Counted from the first letter of the stretch, positions 33,465 to 42,671 are shown. The stretch: DNA of 47,938 nt from Deltaproteobacteria bacterium Ga0077550 (GCA_001464385.1 LNFB01000211.1:1-47938); one strand, 5' to 3'. Made by a program: numbers and translations. Notes: generated from the sequence alone by a model not told the origin.

Positions 33465-35155
33465 GCGCTGGCCTCGGGGGTTCGGGACGCGCGTGCGAGA
33501 GCGTGAGTGTCCACGCATCGCCGCGGGTTCCCCGCTTGGGCGATCGGATCCTGCCTGCATGCGATCGTCGGCGCGTTCATGCGACGCAGCGCGGCGGACT
33601 TCGGCGCGCCGGGCTTCTGCACCGCGGGCTTCTGCGGCGTCGGTGAGGACGGCGGCGCCGCGGGCTTCACCACCGGGGCCGACGGCGGCGCGCTCGGGGG
33701 TGCGTCGGGCGGTGGTGTCGACGGCTTCGCCGCGGGCGGTGTCGACGGCTTCGCCGCGGGCGGTGTCGACGGCTTCGCCGCGGGCGGTGTCGGCTCGCTC
33801 GGCTTCGTCGGCGTCGCGGGGCTCGAGGGCTTCGCGACCGGCGGCGGCGTAGCGCCAGGCTTCGCGACGGGCGGATCGCTCGGCGCGGGCGAGCTCGGGG
33901 CGCTCGGCGTCGGCGAGCTCGGGGCGCTCGGCGTCGGCGAGCTCGGGGCGCTCGGCGTCGCGCCGCCGGGCTTCTTCGGCGTGAGCGGCTTGGCGGGATC
34001 CTCCGCGCCGGGCTGCTCCGCCGGCGGCGCGTCGGCGCTCGTCGGCGCGCCGTCGTCGGCACCGGCGTCCGCGGCCGCGGGCGGCTTCGGCTTGGGCTCG
34101 GTCGGCTTGGTGTCGCGCGTCTTCTCGCGCTCGAGGCGTCGCTGCTCGCGATCGATCCCCTTCTTCGCGACGCGGATGTAGTCGTCGGCACGGGCCTGAC
34201 TCACCGCGGCCGGACCCGGCGCCACCTTCGGGCCCTTCTTGGCCGACGGACCCTCGGGCCCGTCCGCGATCGCGAGGTCGCGGTACTTCGTCAGGTAGCT
34301 GATCGCCTTCTCGAGCCGGGCGATCGTCTCGAGACCCGGGTACGGATCGGCGTCGAGGTAGAGCACGCCGAGGTTGAAGTACGCCTCGGGGTAGTTGGGC
34401 TTGAGCTTGAGCGCGGTCTGCAGCGACTTCTCGGCGTCCTGCACCTTGCCGTCGGCCCGCAGCGCCGCGCCCAGGTTCACATGCGCCTTCGCGAACTTGG
34501 GCTCGAGCTCGAGGGCGTAGCCGAAGCACTGCTTCGCGGTCGCGACATCGCCCGCCTGCATGTAGCGCGTGCCGAGGTTGTTCCACGCCGAGGCGTTCTT
34601 CTCGTCGGCCTCGGCCGCCATCCGGAACGCCTGCGTGGCGAGGTTGTCCTGGCCCATCTGCGTGTAGGCGAAGCCCTTGAGGTTGTGCGCGCGGCTGGTC
34701 TCCGGGCCGGTGCGGACCTTCTCGTCGACGGCGAGTGCGCTGGAAGTCACGGCCTGCACCAACTCGAACTTCTTTTGTCGGTAGTAGGCCTCGGCCATCA
34801 CCAACATCGCCTCGACGTTCTGCTCGTGGATCTTCAGGGCCTGCCGGCTGTGGTCGATCGCCTCGACCAGGCGGCCCGACGCCAGGTGCTTGGCCGCCTC
34901 GGCGCTGCGCTGGTGCGAGAGCGCGAGCTTCTTCTTCTCCTCCTCGGGGTCGCGGTCGCGGACCTTGGGCAGGGGCTTGGACTTGTCGGCGCTCGCGGCC
35001 GCCGCCGGCGCCTCGGGCGTCCCCGCGGTCGGCGGCGCGTCCTCGATGCTCTCCAGCGTGCTGGTGTCGCCGTCGCCGGGGGTCTCGGTCGACCCGTCCA
35101 CCGGTCGGCAGGCGCCGAGGGCGGCGAGCATCATCCATGTCGTCAGACGTCGCAT
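33461..35155 (-). CDS. GltE/AglT-like TPR lipoprotein with Pro-rich repeat tail
   Basis: A 564-aa lipoprotein (lipobox LAALGAC, Cys16). After an acidic Pro/Ala spacer come about six tetratricopeptide repeats (about 85-330), for example SAWNNLGTRYMQAGDVATAKQCFGYALELEP and AYFNLGVLYLDADPY. The C-terminal 200 residues are low-complexity Pro/Ala/Ser/Lys, built partly from 8-residue units (three copies each of two types), encoded by 24-bp tandem repeats. It lies 5 nt after the giant TPR gene and overlaps the next gene as ATGA. In Myxococcus the gltD-gltE gene pair has the same order: large TPR protein then TPR lipoprotein. It probably sits at the outer membrane. The orthology is inferred from layout. 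Confidence 0.85.
   Translation of the reverse strand: MRRLTTWMMLAALGACRPVDGSTETPGDGDTSTLESIEDAPPTAGTPEAPAAAASADKSKPLPKVRDRDPEEEKKKLALSHQRSAEAAKHLASGRLVEAIDHSRQALKIHEQNVEAMLVMAEAYYRQKKFELVQAVTSSALAVDEKVRTGPETSRAHNLKGFAYTQMGQDNLATQAFRMAAEADEKNASAWNNLGTRYMQAGDVATAKQCFGYALELEPKFAKAHVNLGAALRADGKVQDAEKSLQTALKLKPNYPEAYFNLGVLYLDADPYPGLETIARLEKAISYLTKYRDLAIADGPEGPSAKKGPKVAPGPAAVSQARADDYIRVAKKGIDREQRRLEREKTRDTKPTEPKPKPPAAADAGADDGAPTSADAPPAEQPGAEDPAKPLTPKKPGGATPSAPSSPTPSAPSSPTPSAPSSPAPSDPPVAKPGATPPPVAKPSSPATPTKPSEPTPPAAKPSTPPAAKPSTPPAAKPSTPPPDAPPSAPPSAPVVKPAAPPSSPTPQKPAVQKPGAPKSAALRRMNAPTIACRQDPIAQAGNPRRCVDTHALARASRTPEASA
33714..33785. repeat. Three 24-bp tandem repeats in the TPR lipoprotein gene
   Basis: Three consecutive 24-bp copies, each starting ggtgtcgacggcttcgccg, encode repeated STPPAAKP units on the minus strand. 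They are identical in sequence. Being multiples of 3, gain or loss would keep the frame. Confidence 0.85.
33891..33962. repeat. Second set of three 24-bp tandem repeats in the same gene
   Basis: Three 24-bp copies beginning gagctcggggcgctcggc, the last slightly diverged, encode repeated PSAPSSPT units on the minus strand. A different 8-residue unit from the neighbouring set. Confidence 0.82.
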
Positions 35156-35160
35156 GGCGA

Positions 35161-38100
35161 TCACCTCGAGCTCTCGAGCTGCAGCTCGAGCGCGGGTTGA
35201 CGGAGCAGCGGGTACTCCTCGGGCTTGTAGATGTTCAGCCGCTCGCGCGCGGAGCTCGTCCAGTCGTTGGCGACGCTGAACTCGCGACTGCGCTTGACGG
35301 TCTCCTCGTACAGACCGATGGCCTTGGCCTCGGCCTGGGCCGCGAACTGGTCGACGACGTCCTTGTAGGCGAACCAGCCCTCGGTGTTGGGCTTGAGCTG
35401 CTTGGGCACGGGCGCCGCTCGGATCGCGATCGCCCAGGTCTCGAAGGCGTAGCCGCGGCGGTACATCGCCGCGAGCACCCAGTCGATGCGCCGGTACGGG
35501 AAGACGTTGTCGTAGGCGGACGACGCGACCTGGAGCCGGTCGGTGAGGACCTTGATCTCCTTCTCCATCTTCTTGCCGGTCGAGCTGATCTTCACCTCGA
35601 GCACGTCGGCGAGCGCGTACTCGGCGAGCAGGAACTGGGCCTCGGCCGGGAGGTCCGCCGCGTCGGTCGCGGCCTGCAGCTTCTTGGCGTCGAAGGCCCC
35701 GACGGTCGAGCGGTAGTACTGCTCGGCCTTCTTGCGATCGCCCATCTTCGCGTACGCCTGGCCGATGCGGAGCTGGGCCTCGACCGCCTTCGCCGCGTGG
35801 GCCGGGTCGCCGCCGTAGCTGGCGAGGAAGCCCTCGTAGGCGCGGATCGTCGCCTTCTGATCCGGGGTCTTGCCGAGCACCTGCGCCGCGCGGAACGTCG
35901 CGTCCGCGGCCTTGGCCTTGTCGGTCGTCTTGCCCGCGAAGGTGGCGAACATCGCCGCGGACTTCTTGTAGTCCTGCAGGTTGTCGAGGAGATCGGCCGC
36001 GTTCCACAGCGCGATCTCGCGGTGCTCGCTGTCCTTGTACCGTGCGTCCTCGGCGAGCTTCACGTACGAGGTCACCGCCTCGTCGAACTCGAAGAACCGC
36101 GAGTGGTTGTAGCCGGTGCGCAGCAGGGCGTCGTCGGCGAACTCGCTGTCGGGGTACTTCTCGTAGATGCGCTGGTACGTCTGGCTGGCCGAGCCGAACC
36201 GGCCGATGTTCTCGTACGCGACCGCTGCGTTGTTGAGCGCCCGGTCGGCGTTGGGATCGTCGGGAGCTTGATCCACCAGCGCGACGTAGCGGTCGGCCGC
36301 GGCCTCGAACTCGCCGGCGTCGTAGAGGATCGTCGCCTCCTGGAACCGCACCGCGTTGCCGAGGGTCTTGAGGTCACCGGCGAATTTCTTGGCCTCGTCG
36401 CCCTCGCCGCAGCCCTTGCCCATCAGCTTCTCGGTCCACTCCTGCGCGCCCTTCAGGTCCTCGCGGACGACGTGGGCGTCGAGGATGGCGGTGCCGGCGT
36501 TGATGGCGACGTTGTTGTCGCAGTGCTCCTCGATGATGCGGACGAACCGCTCCTCGGCGGCGTCGAACTGCAGGTACCGCTGCGACACCTCGCCGGCGAG
36601 GTACTTCATCGACGGGGCCTGCTCGCTGTCGGGGCGCGCGAGCACGAAGCGGTCGTAGGCCTCCTGCAGCTTCACCAACAACGGCGGGATCTCGAGCGGC
36701 TTGTCGAACGGACCCGGCGCCCCCTGCTTGGGCATGTCGGGGACCATCAGGCGGCCGGCCTGCTTCTCGCCGTCGACGTACGCCTCGTAGGCGAGCACCG
36801 AGCCCGAGGCGGCATCCTCTTGGAGGCGGTTGTCGAGGTTGCTGTCGCGGACCTCGCTGTACTGCTCGGCGGCAGCGAGCAGCTGCCCGCTGTAATACAG
36901 CGACTCGGCGAAGTTGAAGCGGTACTCGTACGAGCTCGGCGTGTCGGGGAACCGCTCGAGGTAGGCCTCGTAGGCCTTGGCCGCGATCGCGTACTCGCCC
37001 TCGGCCTTCGGATCGCCGGCGGCGCGCAGGGTCTGGGCCCGCGCGTGGTGATCGATCGCGGTGTGGACCAGCGCCTCCTCGGCGAGCTTGAGTGCGCCCT
37101 CGACGACGTCGGGATCGCCCTCGTTGGCGTAGAACCACTTGGTGCCGCGCAGGTAGTTGGTCGCGAGGCGATCGCGGGCCGCGGTCGCGGCGGTCTTGTC
37201 CTGCAGGGCGTTGTGGGCCTGCAGGATCCGCATCTGGATCTGCGGCGCGGCGGCGGCGAGCGGCCAGCGCGACAGGGTGTTCTCCCAGATCTCGATCGCG
37301 CGGCCGTACTCGGTCTGCAGCGCCAGCAGATCACCGAGCGCGGCGTAGATCTCGGGGACGTGCTTCTCGTTGCCGCGGGCCTTGTAGTCGCGGTCGAGCC
37401 GGCCGAGGCCGCTGACGCGGTCGCGGTTGCCGTCGCTGTCCCAGTCCTCCTCGACGTACACCTTGGCGATGTACTTGACCGCGTCGTCGCGCAACGCGAT
37501 GGCGCCGCCGGGCTCGGCGTCCTTGGCGTGCGCGTCGGCGTACTTCACGAACTCGTCGAGGCGCTTGGCGGCGTCGGCGAACTCGCGCTGCAGGTACAGC
37601 GTCCACGCCATGCGGATGAGCGCCTCGTCGTAGAGCTCGCCCTCGGGGTCGGCGACGACCTTGGCGTAGGCGGCGAGCGCCGCGTCGAGCTCGTCGAGGT
37701 CGTAGTGGACCTCGCCGATCCGCAGCCACGCCTCGTCGGCGTACTCGCTGTCCTTCTTCCACGGCTCGCAGCGGTCGTAGTCGCCGGCGCGGAAGTTCGC
37801 GCTGTCGACGAGGTTGCTGCCGTCACCCGCCGGCGGCGCGAAGGTGCTCGCGCACGCGAGCGCCAGGTAGCTCTGCCGGCTCTGATCGAACTCCTCTTCC
37901 TCGAAGAGGAGCGTGCCCATCATGTACAGCGAGGCATCGGCGAGGTGGAACCGCGGGAAGCGGGTGACCACGTCGCGGTACAGCGCGATCGCGGGCTCGT
38001 ACTCGGGCACCGGCGACGGCGGCGGCGCGGCGTTCGGGTCCTTCTCGAGGCGGACCTGGTAGGCCTCGAGCTCCTTCTGGAACGCATCCTCGGCGCGTGC

Positions 38101-38631
38101 GAGCCGCTCGGTGCCGGTCTCGAAGTGCAGCTCCGCGAGGCGGAACATGATCTCGGGCGTCCACGCCGGATCGTCGGGGTGCAGCTTGAGAAAGTCCTCG
38201 TAGCGCCGCACGGCCTGGGCCCGGAGCTTGCGCGCGTTCGCCTGCTTCTCGTTGATGGTCTTGTCGTAGGCCGACTCGAGCGCCCGCTTGCCGGTGACGC
38301 CGGTGACCAGCAGCGTCTGCCCGACGGTGTGCGCCTGCGCCTGGTGGCCGTCCTTGTAGCGGGCCCCGAGCTCCTCGAGCTCGTCGAGCGCCTTGGCCTC
38401 GCGCTCGTCGGCGGGCCGCAGGGGCAGCGGCGCCTTGAGCCGCGCAGGATCGGTCGCCCGCGGCGCGGCCTCGAGCGGCAGGCCCGAGCCCGGCTCGCCC
38501 GGGACACCGACCGGCGGCTTCGCGTCGCCGAGGCGCTTCACCTTCGGCATCTCGCCGCGCGGCAACGCCTGCGCAGCGCTGGGCAACAGGGCCAACGACA
38601 TCACCACCACCGCGAGGGTCCTGCGGTTCAT
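35161..38631 (-). CDS. GltD/AgmU-like giant TPR protein
   Basis: A 1156-aa exported protein with a signal peptide (MNRRTLAVVV to AAQA, about 22 residues). It is made almost entirely of TPR-like helix pairs from about residue 110 to the end, for example DEAWLRIGEVHYDLDELDAALAAYAKVV and RIGQAYAKMGDRKKAEQYYRS. No catalytic domain is present. Size, position and the following TPR lipoprotein match GltD/AgmU (or its Nfs paralogue), a periplasmic scaffold of the trans-envelope machine. The ATG overlaps the stop of the preceding gene (ATGA), so the frame extending to 38742 is rejected. It is expected to contact the ExbD/GltG subunits in the periplasm, by analogy only. Confidence 0.87.
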   Translation of the reverse strand: MNRRTLAVVVMSLALLPSAAQALPRGEMPKVKRLGDAKPPVGVPGEPGSGLPLEAAPRATDPARLKAPLPLRPADEREAKALDELEELGARYKDGHQAQAHTVGQTLLVTGVTGKRALESAYDKTINEKQANARKLRAQAVRRYEDFLKLHPDDPAWTPEIMFRLAELHFETGTERLARAEDAFQKELEAYQVRLEKDPNAAPPPSPVPEYEPAIALYRDVVTRFPRFHLADASLYMMGTLLFEEEEFDQSRQSYLALACASTFAPPAGDGSNLVDSANFRAGDYDRCEPWKKDSEYADEAWLRIGEVHYDLDELDAALAAYAKVVADPEGELYDEALIRMAWTLYLQREFADAAKRLDEFVKYADAHAKDAEPGGAIALRDDAVKYIAKVYVEEDWDSDGNRDRVSGLGRLDRDYKARGNEKHVPEIYAALGDLLALQTEYGRAIEIWENTLSRWPLAAAAPQIQMRILQAHNALQDKTAATAARDRLATNYLRGTKWFYANEGDPDVVEGALKLAEEALVHTAIDHHARAQTLRAAGDPKAEGEYAIAAKAYEAYLERFPDTPSSYEYRFNFAESLYYSGQLLAAAEQYSEVRDSNLDNRLQEDAASGSVLAYEAYVDGEKQAGRLMVPDMPKQGAPGPFDKPLEIPPLLVKLQEAYDRFVLARPDSEQAPSMKYLAGEVSQRYLQFDAAEERFVRIIEEHCDNNVAINAGTAILDAHVVREDLKGAQEWTEKLMGKGCGEGDEAKKFAGDLKTLGNAVRFQEATILYDAGEFEAAADRYVALVDQAPDDPNADRALNNAAVAYENIGRFGSASQTYQRIYEKYPDSEFADDALLRTGYNHSRFFEFDEAVTSYVKLAEDARYKDSEHREIALWNAADLLDNLQDYKKSAAMFATFAGKTTDKAKAADATFRAAQVLGKTPDQKATIRAYEGFLASYGGDPAHAAKAVEAQLRIGQAYAKMGDRKKAEQYYRSTVGAFDAKKLQAATDAADLPAEAQFLLAEYALADVLEVKISSTGKKMEKEIKVLTDRLQVASSAYDNVFPYRRIDWVLAAMYRRGYAFETWAIAIRAAPVPKQLKPNTEGWFAYKDVVDQFAAQAEAKAIGLYEETVKRSREFSVANDWTSSARERLNIYKPEEYPLLRQPALELQLESSR

Positions 38632-41018
38632 TCGACGTCCTCCAGACCCATCTCGACGGCGCGATCGATCTCGCGGAGCCCGCGGTCCCGCTCGATCTCG
38701 AGGCGCTGGATCTCGTCGGTCTCGGCCTCCTTCATCGCCCACGCGACGTCGAGCAGGCCGACCTCGGAGCGGAGCACCAGGGAGTTGAGCTCGGTGACGA
38801 CGTCGGAGTACGACGCCGCGAGCACATCGGCGACGAGCACCTTGGTGTCACCCTTCTTGCCGGTGAGTTCGCCGAGGTAGCCGTCGAGGTTGCCGCGCTC
38901 CTCGGTCAGCACCACGACCGCACCCTCGAGCCGTTTGCCGGCGGTGCGATCGAGATCGACCCGGGCCTTGTCGGCGCGCGCGTGCAGCCCCTGGGCCCGC
39001 TTCCACAGGGTCGCGACCTCGGCCTTGCCACCGGACTTGGCCAGCGCGCCGTACATGCCGGCGAGGTGCTGGCGGTAGGCGAGCACGGCCTTGGCCCGGG
39101 CCTCGCGCAGCGGATCCTCGTAGCGCAGCGCCGCCTGGGCGCTCGAGATGCGCTCGCGCAGCGCGGCGACCTGGCCCTCGTGCAGGGCGATCTCGTCGCG
39201 ACGCGCCGCGGCGTCCTTGAGGAAGCCCTGGTGATCGATCTTCTGATCCTTGCGGGTCTCCTCGTAGTACCGCTCGGTGGCGACGAGCTCGGCCCGCATG
39301 GCACCGACGAACAGATCCAGCTTGTGGGCCTGCTCCTGCAGCCGCTGCAGCCGCACCGACGCCTGCCGTTGCACGTCGGTCTTGTCGCCCAGCGGCCGAT
39401 CGACCTTGTCGCGCAGCACCACGCGCTTGCGCTCGGCGGCCCCGAGGTCGCGATCGCCGGCGAGCCGCGCGATGAGGTCCTCCTCGACCGCCATGAGGTC
39501 GTCGTCGACGTTGTCGAGGCCCGCGGCGTGGGCGGCCAGGTCGTTGAACAGCCGGGCCTTGTCCTTGGCGCGGACGGCCTCCTCCATGCGGGCGAGCAGC
39601 GTGCGCGTGTCGGCGAGCTCGCGCTCGAGCGCACCGACCTCGCGGGCGAGCGACTCGGCCTGCACCGCGCGGGGGAGCGTGCGGGCCACCGCGATCGCAC
39701 CGACCGGCAGCACCGCGGCGAGGCTGAAGTGCTCCATGTCCTCGCCGATGACCGCCGCGAAGTATTCGGTGGCGTCGCCCTTGGCCGACAGACGCCGCCC
39801 GAGCTGTCCGGCGAGCTGGTCGAACTCGCGGCGCAGCGCGAGGAACTCCTCCTCGGCCGACTTGTAGTCGCGCTGCTGGACGCGGATCTTGCCGCGCAGC
39901 TGCTTGATCTCCGGGACGATCGGCGAGGTCGGATCGTAGATGAGCAGCAGGTCGAGGGCCTGCACCGCCTGCTCGTAGCGCTCGGCGCGGAGCAGCGTCC
40001 ACGCGGTCTCGTACATCGCCTCGGCGAAGAACGGCGAGTCGCGACCGATGCGGCGATAGGCCCGGACCGCGTCGTCGGTCTCGTCGATGTCGTGGTGGAT
40101 GCGCCCGAGCGCCATCCAGGCCAGCTCGACAATCTGCCGGTCGCGCGGGTCGCTTGGGCGGACCTTGGTGATCCGCGCGAAGCGGTCGAGCGCGTCGTCG
40201 ACGTCGCCCTTGGCGAGCGCCGCCGACGCGGCGACGTAGGCCGCGCGCACCCGCCAGATCGCGTCGGGTCCCCCGCGCGCGATCGGGATGTCGATCGGCG
40301 ACAGCCCGTCGAGCTCGGCCATCGCCTCGGCCACCTTGCCCTGCAGGAACAGGAATCGGCCCCAGGAGTAGCGGAGCTCGGGCAGCCGTCCCGACGCGGG
40401 GAACGACGCCGCCCACTTGCCGAGGCGCTCGACGTTCGCGGCATCGAGCACGCCCTTGGGCGGCGTCGACTCGGTGTCGACACCGAGCGACTGCAGCCGC
40501 GCGCGGACCTCGGGCGTGGCCGAGACGCCGGCCTTGCGGGCGAAGCCGTCACCGCGCCGCGGCACCGCGAGGTCGAAGAGGCGCGCGACCGATCGCTGGT
40601 GGAAGCGCTTGGCGTCCGGGCGCGCGTCGCCGAGGTTCTTGCTGAACAGCTCGGCGGCCCAGCGCGGCATGTCGAGCTGCACGAGCGAGTCCCCGAGGAA
40701 GAACACCGCCTGGGCGCCCGCCGGCGACTCGCCGTGGTTCTCGACCAGATCGAGGAACTTGATCGCCGCACCCTCTGCGTCGCCCTCGGCGAGCAGCAGC
40801 TGGGCCTCGACGAGGCGCTTGGCGAGCACCGTCTCGGTGGGCTTCGGATCCTTCGCCGCGGCGCGCTCGGCCGCGACGACGTTCTGCTCGGCCTCGCGCA
40901 GCTGCGTCGCGAGATCGCCGAGCTTGGCCTCGCGGTCGCGGGCGTGGGCCGGAGCGACGAGACCGACCGCGACGAGGAGCGCCGCGCCGAGCATCCACGC
41001 GGGCGAGTGCGTCGCCAC
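38628..41018 (-). CDS. Exported TPR and coiled-coil protein
   Basis: A 796-aa protein with a signal peptide ending near PAHARD (residue 26). TPR-like helices fill about 60-400 (AYRRIGRDSPFFAEAMYETAWTLL, YEQAVQALDLLLIYDPTSP). From about 450 to 700 the sequence is charged and heptad-rich (LAREVGALERELADTRTLLARME, VRLQRLQEQAHKLDLF), predicting long coiled coils. The end is acidic helix. No enzyme motif is visible. The GTG start overlaps the stop of the gene upstream by one base (TAGTG), and its own stop overlaps the next ATG, so the three genes are coupled. No named Glt homologue could be matched with confidence; it is a structural component by inference. Confidence 0.83.
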   Translation of the reverse strand: MATHSPAWMLGAALLVAVGLVAPAHARDREAKLGDLATQLREAEQNVVAAERAAAKDPKPTETVLAKRLVEAQLLLAEGDAEGAAIKFLDLVENHGESPAGAQAVFFLGDSLVQLDMPRWAAELFSKNLGDARPDAKRFHQRSVARLFDLAVPRRGDGFARKAGVSATPEVRARLQSLGVDTESTPPKGVLDAANVERLGKWAASFPASGRLPELRYSWGRFLFLQGKVAEAMAELDGLSPIDIPIARGGPDAIWRVRAAYVAASAALAKGDVDDALDRFARITKVRPSDPRDRQIVELAWMALGRIHHDIDETDDAVRAYRRIGRDSPFFAEAMYETAWTLLRAERYEQAVQALDLLLIYDPTSPIVPEIKQLRGKIRVQQRDYKSAEEEFLALRREFDQLAGQLGRRLSAKGDATEYFAAVIGEDMEHFSLAAVLPVGAIAVARTLPRAVQAESLAREVGALERELADTRTLLARMEEAVRAKDKARLFNDLAAHAAGLDNVDDDLMAVEEDLIARLAGDRDLGAAERKRVVLRDKVDRPLGDKTDVQRQASVRLQRLQEQAHKLDLFVGAMRAELVATERYYEETRKDQKIDHQGFLKDAAARRDEIALHEGQVAALRERISSAQAALRYEDPLREARAKAVLAYRQHLAGMYGALAKSGGKAEVATLWKRAQGLHARADKARVDLDRTAGKRLEGAVVVLTEERGNLDGYLGELTGKKGDTKVLVADVLAASYSDVVTELNSLVLRSEVGLLDVAWAMKEAETDEIQRLEIERDRGLREIDRAVEMGLEDVE

Positions 41019-41920
41019 TACTCTCCGTCCTTGGCGCGCCGCGACTTGGGCTGGGCCAGCGGACGCCCGGCGGCGTCGAGGGGCAGCTCCTGCCAGTTCA
41101 CGCTCGGGCGGTCCTTCATCTCGGTGGTCAGGTTGCCGCGCTCGAAGCCGACGGAGCTGAGCTTGACCGCGCCGTTCTCGGGGGCGGTGAAGCTGTGGGA
41201 GCTCCGCGAATCGAACGTGTAGCCCGACAGGTACGCGAACACGCCGTACCCGTGGCCCTTGTACGTCAGCTCGATCGTGACGTTGTGGGCGCCCGGCGGG
41301 AGGTTGCCGTCGTAGATGACCAGCTCGTCCTCGGAGTCGAGGCCGCCGGACTCGTCGCTGCGCGCGTAGATCTGCGCGCCGTCCATGATGTAGACCATCT
41401 TCACCAGCCGGAAGCCCGAGCCCATCAGGTTGCGGTGCGCGATGACGACCCGCGAGCCGGCCATCACACCCTTGAGCACAGTCTCGCGCAGCAGGGCCAG
41501 CCGCGCCTTGCTGCGGAAGATCTTGTCCTTGAGGTCGTCGACCTCGACCGAGAGGCCCTCGATGCGATCGCCGTAGACCTCGCTCTGACGGACCGAGGGA
41601 TCGGACGCGGGCGCCGTGGACTTGGCGTCAGGGGCCTTCGGCGTCGCGGTCGTCGATGGTGTGGTCGCCGGCTTCGCGGCGGGCTTGGCCGCCGTGGTCG
41701 GCTTGACCACCGTCGGCTTCGCCGGCGTGACCGGGCTCGCGGGCGCGGCGGTGGCCGGAGCCTTGGGCTTCGCGGGCGGCGGCGGTGGCGGGGCCGCGAG
41801 CGCGCCGGCCGAGGACACCGAGGTCATCAGCGCGAACACCAGGGCGACGACCCACGCGAACATCGAACGACCAACCACCCGTCCGCAGCGGGACGAACCG
41901 AACGTAGACACGATGATCAA
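41018..41920 (-). CDS. Exported protein heading the Glt-like operon
   Basis: A 300-aa protein with a signal peptide whose hydrophobic core is FAWVVALVFALMTSV (cleavage near AGALAAP), followed by about 65 residues of Pro/Ala/Lys/Thr spacer. Next is a short coiled coil (YGDRIEGLSVEVDDLKDKIFRSKARL) and a beta-rich domain (about 145-260) with GSGFRLVKMVYIMDGAQIY and GAHNVTIELTYKGHGYGVFAYLSGYTF. The TTG at 41920 was chosen because it has GGAGGG 9 nt upstream. The ATG at 41863 would leave no positive charge before the signal core. It is the first gene of the block. The C-terminal domain looks like a carbohydrate- or partner-binding sandwich; the function is unknown. Confidence 0.72.
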   Translation of the reverse strand: MIIVSTFGSSRCGRVVGRSMFAWVVALVFALMTSVSSAGALAAPPPPPPAKPKAPATAAPASPVTPAKPTVVKPTTAAKPAAKPATTPSTTATPKAPDAKSTAPASDPSVRQSEVYGDRIEGLSVEVDDLKDKIFRSKARLALLRETVLKGVMAGSRVVIAHRNLMGSGFRLVKMVYIMDGAQIYARSDESGGLDSEDELVIYDGNLPPGAHNVTIELTYKGHGYGVFAYLSGYTFDSRSSHSFTAPENGAVKLSSVGFERGNLTTEMKDRPSVNWQELPLDAAGRPLAQPKSRRAKDGE

Positions 41921-42269
41921 GGTACCAAGCCCTCCAAGACTGCACCACATTGCTCGCAACCCCGCGCGTCGCCGGACATCTCCGCAGTGCTTCGTGCGGT
42001 GGCGGACCGGCCTCGGCCACCACCACCGCGGTGGGGCCGAAGCAGCCCGCGGGGGTCCACGATCGGGCTACGGCGCCGATCGCGGGCGACCACGGGCGAT
42101 GACCACCGACGTTCCACGTCGGGTGGTTTCCCGCTCGGGCCTCGAATTGGACAGTGCCCCCGCGCAATCCGTCCCGCGAGCGGGCGATCCTTATTAGCGA
42201 CGGGCCTCCCCCGGGCGATTCGGGCGGCCTGTGGCACCCCGGCACCCCCAAGTTGGTACCCTTGCCGCC
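41921..42269. other. Divergent intergenic region
   Basis: A 349-nt stretch between the head of the Glt-like operon and a rightward membrane-protein gene. No coding signal, RNA or repeat was recognised. It holds an AT-rich patch (CCTTATTAG at 42189-42197) that could belong to the leftward operon promoter. The TACCCT element of the rightward gene lies at its right end. Confidence 0.5.
42257..42262 (+). promoter_or_regulatory. Putative -10 element of the 133-aa membrane protein gene
   Basis: TACCCT lies 7 nt before the GTG at 42270 with no Shine-Dalgarno between, fitting the leaderless pattern seen before other genes. Confidence 0.38.
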
Positions 42270-42671
42270 GTGACCGCCGAGAAGGAGTTCATGGGTTCGG
42301 GCCGGGCCAAGGTCTGGACGTACCTCATCGTCGCCGTGGTGCTGCTCGTCGGCGTGGTCGTCGCGAACTTCGCGATGACCAAGCCCGACGTCGCGCAACG
42401 GGGCGTCGATGCGTTCCTCGGGATGCCGCCGTGGGGGTTCCCGACGGTCGCCGCCGCAGTCGGCCTGCTGATCTACGCCCTGGGCCTCAAGCTCGAGACC
42501 GACTGGCCCGAGGCGCTCGGCGCACTGCTCGTCGCCGGCGCCGTGGCCTCCGGAGAGTTCCTGCTCGGCTGGCAGAAATTCGAGCTCGGCGGCCTCGTGG
42601 TCGTGCCGTACCTGATCCCGCTCGTCGTGTTCATCGCGCTGATGGGCTACAGCATCGTCCGCTCGAGGTAG
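42270..42671 (+). CDS. Small membrane protein, about four TM segments
   Basis: A 133-aa hydrophobic protein with predicted helices near 17-36, 58-77, 84-104 and 111-128, and charged loops. No family was recognised. The GTG start was preferred because a TACCCT hexamer precedes it at leaderless spacing. The ATG at 42291 has an AAGGAG only 3 nt upstream, too close for a normal site, but it cannot be excluded. It is divergent from the Glt-like operon and ends 4 nt from the convergent DUF1295 gene. Confidence 0.66.
   Translation: MTAEKEFMGSGRAKVWTYLIVAVVLLVGVVVANFAMTKPDVAQRGVDAFLGMPPWGFPTVAAAVGLLIYALGLKLETDWPEALGALLVAGAVASGEFLLGWQKFELGGLVVVPYLIPLVVFIALMGYSIVRSR

Noticed and set aside
32859..35138. 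759-aa frame upstream of the small basic protein
   Set aside because: The N-terminal part is a shadow of the TPR lipoprotein gene; the ATGA overlap at 33461-33464 gives the start.
34735..38880. 1381-aa plus-strand open frame
   Set aside because: It lies antisense to the TPR genes and is a GC-rich shadow: low-complexity Arg/Leu/Val/Gly, no domain, and the opposite strand has clear TPR repeats, signal peptides and stop-start overlaps.
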